Virus record (IMG/VR): IMGVR_UViG_3300029448_000209
Location: 10,481 to 32,049 of that record
DNA length: 21,569 bases
From: a virus
Direction: 5' to 3' (one strand)
The notes beneath the pieces were generated by a model that saw only the letters and a program-made list of their open reading frames with translations, was not told where the DNA came from and searched no databases. The stretch's first letter is position 1. Each line of letters starts with the position of its first letter. The position numbers were made by a program, and so were the translations under genes. Shown piece after piece: positions 1 through 10,500 of this stretch.

Positions 1-2861
1 GAAGACCTTTGACCTTTTGCCAAAGTGTAGTTTCTAGAAACATTTTTAGAACCAGCACTAATAGAAGAAATATTACCGGTAACCGTTGAATCAGCGAAAC
101 TCACAAGTTCACCGGGTTCAAATACAATATCATTCAAATAGATATAACCAATTGAATTATCTGTCAGTTTATCAATTAATCTAGCCTTTGATCCACTGGT
201 GCTGCCCGTAATTATCTCCCCTATGATTAGATCATTTGTAGTTGCTGAAGGACCATTCATTGAAGAAATGGCAGCATTCGGAGACTGTGGATCAGTTGTT
301 TCATTTGCCTCAAAAATACCATAAATGTCAATCACATCAGGCACATTAAGACTGATAGTAGAGTCTTGTACTCTTGTTCCAAATGCGTATGCACCAAAAG
401 ATAAACCATCATTCAGAGTCGCAGTTCCAACACCAGATGCACTGTTTGTTGACTTGTTAACAATAAGACTATTGTTTTGTTTTAACTTAATTTTTGATGT
501 AACATTGGATTTTCTGACTGTGGCGATCAGTTTAGAATTAGGATCAGAACTACTTAATCCTTTAAGTTGGAGTTGTGTAGAACCAACAGTGAAAATAAAC
601 TTGTCAGAAGTTAACGCCTCTGTTGAACCATCTGATCTAATTAATGAATATCTTTCTTCATCAAAAGCGAGGAAGACTTCTTTAGTTGGATCATTAACTT
701 GTATTACTTGAGACTCACCATCAGAGTCAATCTGAATATCAAAGTTATCTCTGATTATAAGATTACCATTTGAAAGGTCAACCGATGCTACATTTTGCTT
801 AGCAAAAGCACTAAACACTGAATCATTACTAGCAGCATTGCCAGTTCCTGTAGATCCCTGAAGTCTACTAATAGCAGTCGTTAGATCAGATAGAGAAGCA
901 TTAGTTGTCGGTGGGGAACCCTCACATACGCCTGGAACAGTGGTTACACCAATGACAGTAGCATCAGCACCATTTACTCCAGTTACTCTAACTAAAGTTG
1001 GATCGTTGTTCTCTGCAAGAGTAAATCTAAGTATGTTCCCTGATGTAACAATTCCGACAAAACCACCAGCATTAAGTGATGGGCTTGTGATAGTTGATAC
1101 TCCTGTGGCGTCTCTTCCTGTGATTGAAGCGATACCAATCGCAACTCCTTCATGCTGTACGAGATCAGCACTAAACGTTGTGGCTGCCCCTACACCATCT
1201 ACAAATACAGATTTTACATCTGAAATAGTATGATTATCAATATTAGTGATAAATCTTGAATTATCAAGAACACCATTAAATTTAATTCTCTCTCCAAAAG
1301 TAAAATCGCCCTGCTTACTATATGCCGTCAGGGCGGTTCCAGCATTAACATCATATCTTAAAAACGCACTCGCTCCACTTGATTCACCTTCAATGTGAAT
1401 AGAGTTTGAAGCATTCAAAGTAATGCTAATATTGATGTCAATATCTGTATATGTTTGAACATCAAACATTGACAGGTCCCACAGATTATCCTGTGGTGAT
1501 GAAGTATTATATGAACCAGATTCTAGAACAAAGTCATAAAGTCTAGCAACACCAATTTCTTCTCCAGGTGCTGCTGTAGAAATTCCACCAACTCTTTGAT
1601 CTCTCAGACTTAAAGTTGTAGATGTATTAAAACCTACTACGGGAGAACCATTAACATTATTAACTTCAATAGTTGGTCCAAAAGCAAAGTTTACTGCTTG
1701 GTTTTCAACTAAACGAGTTGTTCTAGGTTTTTCAACATCAATAATTGATGGAGATCTAACCTCAACCCCATATCCTTTGACATATGCCTTACCGGGAGAT
1801 ACCTTATAAACCATCATATCATCAGTAGGATTATTACCATCACTGGTGACTTGACCTGGTTCGTAAATGCCTCGGTTTCCTTCCTGATCGTTAAGTGCTT
1901 CTCGAACAGTGGTTACAAATTCTTTAATATAGTAACTTCCAGACTCATCATAAGTTCTTTTTGCTAGTTCATCTCCGATTAGATTATATTCAGTGTCTTG
2001 AGACTTTCTTCTTAAACTGCCATTTTGAACTTCTGCAAGTTGAATGAAGTTTTCTTCATCATAACTATTAAGATCTTTTTTAGACAGTGTAGCGGTAATA
2101 TTAAGTCTGTCAGCACCCGGAGCAGCAAAGTTATTAAAACCAGACGCATTATCCGTCAAAAGAGGATCTGTGTCGGAAGAAATTAATTGCTCTCTAATAG
2201 ATAGACCAACTCTATAACTTGGATTCGTTCCATATTGATCGAGAATTAGCAGTTGAGAGGGAACAGTTACGAAATAACCACGAATAAAGAAAACACCTTC
2301 CGAAACAACAAATGCTGAACCATCTGTGGTAGCATTATCTACGATTGTATTGGCAAATCCTTCACCAGCAGCAATAAATGTGGTGGCATATGTAATTGCT
2401 TCTTCGACTTGAAGAACCTCATTATCAGAAAAGGTTTCTGTAGAGTCGTCAGATGTGCTTGAATTTAAATAGTTTACATATAATGTATAATTTCCTTGTG
2501 ATGACTCAGCATCAGTAATATATGTGATAACTTCAGCAGTGATGCCAGATTCAGCACCAGTAATTCTTTTTCCTAGTAGTTCTTCAAGATATACACTTAC
2601 TGGGATTCCAAGAAATTCAGGTTGAATCTGAACAGCATGAAAGTTGGGGTTGTAGTTTGTAGAACCCGGAATGACAACAGTTCCCTCTTTAAAGAGATTT
2701 GTTCCCATTTTCTCAACCTGATCCTGAAGAATCGATTGAAGGTTATTTAACTCTCTTGCCTGAATAGGATAGGCAGGTTTAAAGAGTACCTTGTAGTAAT
2801 TGTTGCGAGGATCAAAGTCGTCAAAATAAGGAGCAACATTGAGGTTAGTTTCCTGTGGCAT
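1..2861 (-). CDS. DUF4815-type virion structural protein, baseplate/tail periphery (3' end beyond window)
   Basis: This frame is open from an ATG at 2861 to the window edge, about 953 codons with no stop, so the C-terminus is missing. The N-terminus reads MPQETNLNVAPYFDDFDP, followed by KPAYPIQARELNNLQSILQ around residues 28-46 and an EGTVVIPG segment. From memory this is the start typical of DUF4815 phage structural proteins, which are common in T4-like cyanophages. The rest is Gly/Ser/Thr/Asn-rich beta-type sequence without membrane segments or a catalytic motif, as expected for an extended virion protein. It starts 6 bases after the gp8 stop and has only a weak purine stretch (AAAGAA) as ribosome binding site, so it is probably translated from the gp8 message. 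By position it sits where T4 has gp9/gp10, but I see no clear gp9 or gp10 signature. Family call fairly sure; exact role in the particle inferred. Confidence 0.8.
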   Translation of the reverse strand, partial: MPQETNLNVAPYFDDFDPRNNYYKVLFKPAYPIQARELNNLQSILQDQVEKMGTNLFKEGTVVIPGSTNYNPNFHAVQIQPEFLGIPVSVYLEELLGKRITGAESGITAEVITYITDAESSQGNYTLYVNYLNSSTSDDSTETFSDNEVLQVEEAITYATTFIAAGEGFANTIVDNATTDGSAFVVSEGVFFIRGYFVTVPSQLLILDQYGTNPSYRVGLSIREQLISSDTDPLLTDNASGFNNFAAPGADRLNITATLSKKDLNSYDEENFIQLAEVQNGSLRRKSQDTEYNLIGDELAKRTYDESGSYYIKEFVTTVREALNDQEGNRGIYEPGQVTSDGNNPTDDMMVYKVSPGKAYVKGYGVEVRSPSIIDVEKPRTTRLVENQAVNFAFGPTIEVNNVNGSPVVGFNTSTTLSLRDQRVGGISTAAPGEEIGVARLYDFVLESGSYNTSSPQDNLWDLSMFDVQTYTDIDINISITLNASNSIHIEGESSGASAFLRYDVNAGTALTAYSKQGDFTFGERIKFNGVLDNSRFITNIDNHTISDVKSVFVDGVGAATTFSADLVQHEGVAIGIASITGRDATGVSTITSPSLNAGGFVGIVTSGNILRFTLAENNDPTLVRVTGVNGADATVIGVTTVPGVCEGSPPTTNASLSDLTTAISRLQGSTGTGNAASNDSVFSAFAKQNVASVDLSNGNLIIRDNFDIQIDSDGESQVIQVNDPTKEVFLAFDEERYSLIRSDGSTEALTSDKFIFTVGSTQLQLKGLSSSDPNSKLIATVRKSNVTSKIKLKQNNSLIVNKSTNSASGVGTATLNDGLSFGAYAFGTRVQDSTISLNVPDVIDIYGIFEANETTDPQSPNAAISSMNGPSATTNDLIIGEIITGSTSGSKARLIDKLTDNSIGYIYLNDIVFEPGELVSFADSTVTGNISSISAGSKNVSRNYTLAKGQRS

Positions 2862-2867
2862 AATTCT

Positions 2868-4439
2868 TTAGAACTGCAAGATAATCTTTACGTCTTCTTT
2901 CTGAGAGGAGGACCTAGTGACAGAAGGTCTATTATCAACATGGATAATATTTCCAGAATACTTCTTGGACTCTGGTTGTGCCACTCCTTGAACAAAACTC
3001 TGACCAAGAAAGTATGTACGACTATTTATTACCGTACTTATACCTGGAGAAGCAGTGGTCCCGAAGTTGGTGTCAATGCCAAGAGTTTGTGAACCACCAC
3101 GAATATCCAGTGAACCACCTGTTGCTGGATCTCCTGTAAATCTTAAAACTTCAAAACCATATGCTGGTGATACATTTGCGGTTCCGTCAGAATTGAATCC
3201 AGCATTGGTTCTATCTTGCCAATACTTAAGAACTCCAGTAACTTGGTCATATGAGATAACTCTACCAACGGCAGTTGAACCAACTCCAACCGTCTGTTCA
3301 ATTTCAACGTCAGGAGTAAATGTAGAAGTCTGATACTGATTTCCAGCACTAGTTAATTTAAGAGCATATACGGCACTCGCTTTATCTTTTGTAAGGATAG
3401 TGCTTGAATCATTATCAAGAGGATTTTCAATCAAACCAATTCTAGCAAATTCATTACCAGTAATGAAGTCTGGGTTTTCCGTATCATTTTCAAATCTTGA
3501 ATATGTAAGTACATTATACGCACCTAACTCACGGTAAATATCAGCACCATGACCACCAGCTGGCGGAATGATGACATCAAAAGATGGAGAAGTTGTTCCT
3601 TTTGGAACTCTACCAGTTAAATTTACTGTTCCATATGTGTAATCAGAACCACCTTTAGAGATCGTGACTGATTCAACTTTTGAGTCATTATTAACAACAA
3701 CCGTTGCTTCTGCTCCTCTCCCATCACCTTCAATAGGGACTCTTGTATATGTTCTTGCTGTCCCAAGACCGACACCACGACCTCGAACAGTTACAATCTT
3801 TAACTGACCACTGGTTGAGGCGTTCTGTCGTATTGGAGCATTATCGCTGCTTGTTTCCCAGGCATTAGGTACAGGGATGTATGATGTAGAATCAAACTTA
3901 ATCGCTTGACTTGGTTTGATGGTATATAGATACTTCCAAATATATCCATCACCACTGCTTCCTGCCGCTCTTGGTTCTAAATCAGTAAAAGTAGGTTCAT
4001 CAAGTGATGGACTTCCTTGATACCCATTCTCAGGGTTGGAGTTATTAAACAGACAAATATAAACTCTATAATCAGAGTTCATTACATAATAATTAGCATC
4101 ATAGATATCAAAAGTACCAGATGGTTGCGATGGATTATTCCTACTAATATCATTCTTCCACATGTCATATGTGGTTCCTGATGACCAAGTTGTTTTCCTG
4201 ACAACCTGACTAATATCACTGCTAGAAATTTTCTTCATAGCAATCATATTATCCCAATAATCATTGGACTCATCCAAAGCATCCTTTGGAGAAGGAGGAT
4301 TAATATTCCAATCCGACTGGTAATCGGAGGCATTGGGGAGACCAATAAAAGTATAATAAGAATTCGTGCTAGACTGAACGCCAGCGACAAAATTCTTCGC
4401 ATTCAGAATTCTTAATTGATCTGTAATTATCGCTGCCAT
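2868..4439 (-). CDS. 8: Baseplate wedge subunit gp8
   Basis: This 523-aa protein resembles T4 gp8, a baseplate wedge component that binds the gp7/gp10 arm. The N-terminus has AIITDQLRILNAKNF (residues 3-17), then an F-x-G and W-x-x-x-PPSP segment. A GDGYIWKYLYTIKPS stretch lies near residue 165, and the last 27 residues (GNIIHVDNRPS to VKIILQF) match the end of T4 gp8 (recalled pattern: GEMIYMENRPP to INILFTF). T4 gp8 is about 334 aa. The extra length lies mostly between roughly residues 215 and 450 and includes one GxGY-like beta repeat (VTISKGGSDYTYGTVNL, about 255-271) of the type found many times in the neighbouring giant protein. A perfect late promoter octamer lies 20 bases upstream of the ATG. 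No strong Shine-Dalgarno sequence is visible. Confidence 0.9.
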   Translation of the reverse strand: MAAIITDQLRILNAKNFVAGVQSSTNSYYTFIGLPNASDYQSDWNINPPSPKDALDESNDYWDNMIAMKKISSSDISQVVRKTTWSSGTTYDMWKNDISRNNPSQPSGTFDIYDANYYVMNSDYRVYICLFNNSNPENGYQGSPSLDEPTFTDLEPRAAGSSGDGYIWKYLYTIKPSQAIKFDSTSYIPVPNAWETSSDNAPIRQNASTSGQLKIVTVRGRGVGLGTARTYTRVPIEGDGRGAEATVVVNNDSKVESVTISKGGSDYTYGTVNLTGRVPKGTTSPSFDVIIPPAGGHGADIYRELGAYNVLTYSRFENDTENPDFITGNEFARIGLIENPLDNDSSTILTKDKASAVYALKLTSAGNQYQTSTFTPDVEIEQTVGVGSTAVGRVISYDQVTGVLKYWQDRTNAGFNSDGTANVSPAYGFEVLRFTGDPATGGSLDIRGGSQTLGIDTNFGTTASPGISTVINSRTYFLGQSFVQGVAQPESKKYSGNIIHVDNRPSVTRSSSQKEDVKIILQF

Positions 4440-4458
4440 TTTGTTAGGACTTTTTTGT

Positions 4459-4466
4459 TATTTATA
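4459..4466 (-). promoter_or_regulatory. T4-type late promoter upstream of gp8
   Basis: The minus strand reads TATAAATA, the exact T4 late consensus recognised by the gp55-type late sigma factor (NATAAATA is the form described for T4-like cyanophages). It lies in the longest intergenic gap of the window, 20 bases ahead of the gp8 start, with no sigma-70 -35 element, as expected for a late promoter. Transcription would begin near 4453, giving a leader of about a dozen bases. Confidence 0.75.
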
Positions 4467-4483
4467 GGTATTATGTGATGGTA

Positions 4484-4498
4484 TTTCTGTGCCAGAAA
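4484..4498 (-). other. Small hairpin between giant gene and gp8
   Basis: TTTCTG and CAGAAA form a perfect 6-bp stem around a 3-base loop, directly after the giant gene's stop codon. No U-run follows, so a strong intrinsic terminator is unlikely. It could be a weak terminator or an mRNA processing or stabilising element, or it could be chance. Confidence 0.3.
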
Positions 4499-4499
4499 G

Positions 4500-4507
4500 T
4501 ATTTATT
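4500..4507 (-). promoter_or_regulatory. Second late promoter-like octamer (AATAAATA)
   Basis: The minus strand reads AATAAATA, which fits the cyanophage late pattern NATAAATA. It overlaps the stop codon of the 4044-aa gene and lies about 60 bases upstream of gp8 and about 34 bases upstream of the perfect octamer. In AT-rich DNA an 8-mer like this can arise by chance, so this is weaker than the downstream site. Confidence 0.4.
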
Positions 4508-7500
4508 AAACGTAATTATTAAATTTCAAAGGATTAAATCTTGTCACTAATGCTGAAGTTGAAATACCAATGAGACCATTATCACCATAGAAGTTAAATT
4601 GACTTGGGATAAGTTCTCTTGAAACCTTTATTTTACCCCAACTATAATTACCCATGTTTGATGTATTCGTAAATGCGAATCCAGCAGCGGTATCAATATT
4701 AACCACAATTCTGCGAATTGAAGTTGTACCTATACCAGTTACATTTTCATCTCTTGTCTCAGAAGAAACCACTTGATATACCATATCAAGAGCTGTTGTT
4801 CCGATACCAATTTTAGTTCCAGATGTATCTTCTGAAGCAAAAGTATCACCAATAGAAATATTCGTATTGGAGATTGTAAGATAATCATTAGTCGAAATAC
4901 CACTGATTGTGATTGCTGTTCCGACTAGATTTGTGTTACGAAGATCGGAGTTTACAGGTATAAAGAAATCAAAGGTAAGTTGATTCTGAGAACCATTAGA
5001 TGTTGTTCCTACACCGACAATCTGACCATAATCACCAAGATAAGAAATTACCGCCATATCCTCTTCTGTAATTTCAGGAGATTTGATTAAGCAAACAGGG
5101 GGATTGGAATGAGTATATCCAGAACCAGGATTAGTGATTGATGCGGAGGATAGAATTCCTCCAGATGTCATGGTTCCAATTCCAGATGCTCTAGATGAAA
5201 TTCCACCATCTGGATTTGATACTGTGATTGATACGGTGGATAATCCAATATATCCAGACCCAACCTCACTTATAGCAAAGGATAAAACTCTACCATCATT
5301 TTCAACAATTGCGGTTACAGTCGCTCCAACCAGAGTATCCTGAGAATTTAAAGAAATCTTATCCTGGAATCCTCTAAGATTTTGTTCATTTTGACCATCA
5401 AAGAGTGGTCTCACTGTATCAACATAAACTGTTGTTGTTCCAAGACCAACAGGTTGAATGATGAAAGAAGCAGGGAATATATTTGGTTCATAAGCGATTC
5501 TATCTTTACCAATCTCATCACCATTGATAATCTTATCAACAGTCTGTTTACACCATGTAAGTGGTCTCAGTAACGTTTTATCTGTGGTGACACCCGGAGA
5601 AACATATGAGTTAGTTTCCACAGTATCGAGTGTATTGATACCAACCACTGTTCTTGGATTCTGATCTAGTGTTACACCTTGACCTTTTGATGTATCATTA
5701 TTAAGTTTAAGAGTATCGCCAACCTTTACAGTTTCCTCAATATCGGTAAATACAACATCAACATCACCATTTCCTCTGTAGAACAAAATTTTAGAGGTAT
5801 CACCTGTTTGATCCGAACCAACTGGTCCTTTTGGTGGTTCACTAAATGTAATTAAACTACCACCTTCAAATATATAACCTTCATTTGGTTTTTGAAGGAT
5901 ATCATTAATGAATACAAGCAATGTTTGTTCAATTTCAATATTTGAACCAGAAGCTGCTTTGATAGAAACTGGATTTTCGTTCAATAGCAGTTTAAATGAT
6001 CTTTCAATTCCATCAAAATTTAAGTCAAGTCTATCAAATACTTGGAATTCTCCAATTGACCATCCATTAAACTGATCGCTATAAGTTTTATCAATTGTAA
6101 GTTGGAATTCATCATAGGTAAGTGACGTATTAGTTGGAATGCCAGTCAAACCACCAATATTAACAGTAAGAATATCTCCTTCGCGATATCCATAACCTTG
6201 ATCATTAAGTTCAAAATCAATTACACTAGATCCTTGACCAACCACAATATCTACAGTTGCTTCAGCACCAGTCTGTGAAGGACTAGAAGCACTGTAAATC
6301 AAAGGAACATTAACATATGACAGAGGATCATCAAATATGACAATTGGTGGGTTAGTGAATGTGTAACCTACACCAGGATTAGTAACGGCAACACTTACAA
6401 TATTGCCACCTTGAATGGTAGCAGTACCGATATTGAGCAGATTAGGAAGAACACCACTGTAAGTCTGAACACCAACGTTTACGACTGTGTTGATGCCTAC
6501 TCGGTATCCAGAACCACTGTTTCCAATGCTGATAGATTGAACAGTACCAGCAGCAGAGATAACTGCAGTTCCTCCTGCTGCTACAAGTGGTTGATAACCA
6601 AATCCACCAGTTGAACCAACTGAAATAAATCTACCACCAACAGGAAGAGTGGACCTATTAGAATCATATCCCTGATTTACACTTTCACCTGTAAATACTA
6701 TAGAACTGACGCCAACACTTTCCTCAATGTTATAATCACCAGGGAATGCCTGAATACCTTGGTTTAGTTGATAGATGCCATTTATCAAGATAACAGTGCT
6801 TGTATCGATACCTGATACATTATTTCCTTCACTAGTGAGAGTATAAGTCTTACCAACACCTGTGAATCTATCAGTGATGTCATCAAAAATATGATTACTA
6901 TGATATGTTTCCTCTGTGGAACCAATGGCACCACGTTTCATAAATGTTCTTCCTTGGAACATTGAACTAGTTGTAATTCCAGTCCAGTCTCTTTCATTTG
7001 GATTTCCTGTTGTCGTGCTCAAAGGATTATTACCAAAAGGTGCTTCAACAAAATTAATAATATTATCTTCAATATTATAATTACCAGTAAACTTGATAAT
7101 ATTATCTCCCGATGTATGGACTCCAAGCACAGAACCTAATTGTCCTCTGTCAACTCTAACAGCGACAGTATTTCCAATACCGATACCATCTATTTTCATA
7201 TACTCATTATTAATCTTGATAATATCGCCTGCTACAAAAGAGGAAAGACCAGTAGTATTAAATATAGTATCAAAAACAACATTACTAACAAGTTCAGTTG
7301 TAATATCAGTTTTAGAAACTGGGGATTGAATAATGTTATCAATTGCCAACAATGCCTTAGCATTTTGTTTTTTGGCATTGATTGTATGTGACAGACCAAT
7401 ACCCACTGAGGTAATGTCAATCGCTGTTGGTAATTCATCGAGTGCATGTTCAGCAGTCGCAGCAAGTCTAATCTTAGACTCATTATCTTTAATAACGAAT

Positions 7501-10500
7501 AGATTTTGAGGAAGTTTGGTCGTAGCACCAATCCCCGGGAATGTAGTGTTGGCAATTTGAATTGCCATAGTTGTGCCAGTTCCTGGATGACCGTATTCAA
7601 CTTCTTCACCACTTACAAAGTAGTGATTAGGAAGCGTGATCTGGTCGGTACTGGTATTAACAATCGTTGTATTTGTACCATCAAATACTCTTCTGAAAAT
7701 ATTCAGACCATCGTGCTTAAGTTCAAATGCTGTTTTAACATCAAGAAGAGTTCCTTCATATTGGTCATGATCAGTAGTAATTTGAACATTATCTAAATCA
7801 ATGACTCCTGCTCTCTCATTAACACCATCATAAATCATCATCTCAGTAAAGTAAGACCTTACTTCAACATCAATTCCAGCCTCTGGTGTATATACTACAT
7901 TGATGCCTCCGTCAACATTCGTTGTTGCTCCAACTGTTCCAATATGACCACTAGTTTCAAGATTAGCAAATTCAACATAACACTCATTAGATGAAGAGTT
8001 GAGAGCAGCAAACTCAAACATTTCATATCTGTTGTTTGTATTATCTTCTACAGTAAAGATATAGTATCCTGACTCAGATGGTGGTATGTAAGAGGCAACA
8101 ATGTTTTGAGTTGGAGAACCAGAAGCAGAAATGCTACTATAAGAAGATCCAACTCTAGAAACATCAAGAAGTTCGTTTCCAGCAGTTGTATTAGTATCAG
8201 AAATTAAGATAGATGCAGTTGTACATGTCATTGCGACACTAACACTTGAATTTGGGGTAAATTCAACAATTACATCACTACCCGAAATTCTAGAATCGAA
8301 TGTACCAAATCCAACACCAGTTAGACCCTGAATTTCACCAATAGAATTAGACTCCATTTGATAGCATTCGGTGCCATCATGAACAATATTGAGTTCAGCA
8401 CCATATTTACGATCGTCAGCGGCATCAAACAAAGCAATAATTTTTGCTGCTCTGTATGTTGTGCCGAAAGATACAATTGAAGTTTTCGTATTAGCAGCAA
8501 TTGGTTGATATCCACCGACCGTATATGCTACATCCCCATGAGCATCCACCCCTGTTGTTGTTATTCCAGAGAGAATATTGATGGCCGATGTTGAGGTACT
8601 ATAGACATTTCTCTCAAATTTGACTGGATAGAATAGTAAATTCCAACCGGTTGAAGTGACTCCATAATCAAAATATCCAAGATATGGATAAGTCTCAATT
8701 GACGCATATTGAGAAATATATCCAATTCCATTATCTTGAAGAACACTGACAATAGAAAATTGTCTTTCATCGGTAAATGTTGCGTCTTTTACATGAGTGA
8801 AAATTTTATTATAGTTGTAATCAAGTCCATATAACGCAATAACTTCAAAGGGTGTCGTTCTAGCGTTGCTGTTAAACTGATCACTTATGTCATCAATTTC
8901 CAAAACCCTGTTTCCGATAGATTCAAGGAAATCTGTCAAAATTCTATTTTGAAGTACAATTTCATTTGAGATATAGATGTCATCAATGAAGGTGCCCCCT
9001 TCAGATGCTACATCAAAATCTTGATAGCAGTTTAGGTCTACGACGCTACTAATATCAACAATATTTTCAATATTACTATCTTTAGTGGATACAATGGCAG
9101 ATATATTTTGAGGCGCTTGACTATAAACCTGCAGATCAGCAAATTTTCTAAATCCAGCAGTATGAGTCATCGAACTCACAGGATCATTCCAAGTATCAAG
9201 ATCAATTTCAGAAGAGATGGAATATGAGAGATCTTGATAGTACTCATTATCAGCAATTCTTTGAAGATTGTCATTCAAGAATCCTGTAGACTTCTGCCAT
9301 CCTTCATAGATTGTTGCTCCCGCACCAATTTGAAGAGTAGCGTCAAATAAGGTTGAAGTTTCAACAGAACCAACTGAACCAGAAGTAAATCCTCTAATAA
9401 AATCACCAGGAGAAATGACACCCTGAACGGTTGCCTTTAAAATCTCATTATTTGGATTATAATCTTGAACTCTACCTTTAAATCGGTCTCCAGCGATTCT
9501 TTCACCCTTCAAAAATAAATTTTTGATGAGAACAGGATTGAAGATTGGGAAATGAGTTTCTGGAATTACTTTGCCAATTGAATCAGTGCTATAATTTCCT
9601 GGGAATCCATTGTCTCCTAACTGCTCAGTCATATCATATTCAACCCAAGCACCAGAACCACCAGCATTAGTATTAACGCCAGATACAGAAAATAATGTGT
9701 AATTATGGTCTTTGGAATTATATCCAGATCCGGTTGATCCTACACCCACACTGATATTCTCAACTAGAATGTTCTTGCTTACTTCAAAGGGATATTCAGC
9801 ATTTGACGAGAATTGATGATTCAGGAATAGTCTTACAACTTTATTTGAATCGTTATAAGTTATAGATGAGATTGAATATCCATTTGAGTTATTAACTGTA
9901 ACAAATTTAGGTGGAACATAGTAAGCATTAGTTGTATTCTTGAGAATACTTACTTCTGTATCGCCAAGATTATATTCAAGCTCAACATCCAATCTCTTAT
10001 TGGTTATGCCGTCAAAAACGATGATATCTGGAGATGTCAGATAGTTGATACCCGAGGAAGTAATTCCGATTGACTTAAATGATGACAGAGGTTCTAATTT
10101 GACGACCTCTGGTATGCCAGCAATAGCATTTAGAGTCGGGTCTGACGCATAATCAAATCCGATATTTTTGGAAATAAATCTAGATTCTAGAAGTTTTCCG
10201 ATATTATCACTTGATGCTTCAACTAGACCATCTGTGCCAAGTCCACTTCTAATAGAGGATATTGAGGGTGTAGATTTGTATCCAAATCCACCGTTAACAA
10301 TTTTTACAGAATTAATAGCACCAAAGGCATTCTTGGATGAAGTTGTATATGAAGACTCAGCATTTGTTGACCCGTATGAAACGATATCAGGAATATTAGG
10401 AACAACGTAAGTAAATGTGGTTGAACCTATTGATGAAAGTCTGTAAGAACCGTCTATAGGAGTCTTGATGACACCAATTTGATTATATGCCTTAACATCT

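Noticed and set aside
325-711. Open frames on the plus strand across 1-2861 (for example 325-711 and 940-1233)
   Set aside because: They are shadows of the long minus-strand DUF4815-type gene, have no ribosome binding site and no recognisable motif.
3023-3030. AATAAATA on the minus strand inside gp8, about 160 bases before the DUF4815-type gene
   Set aside because: It fits the late octamer pattern but lies within coding sequence and far from the start. In AT-rich DNA such matches are expected by chance, so I did not call a promoter.
4484-4498. Intrinsic terminator after the giant gene
   Set aside because: The 6-bp stem is AT-rich and no U-run follows it, so only a generic hairpin is listed.
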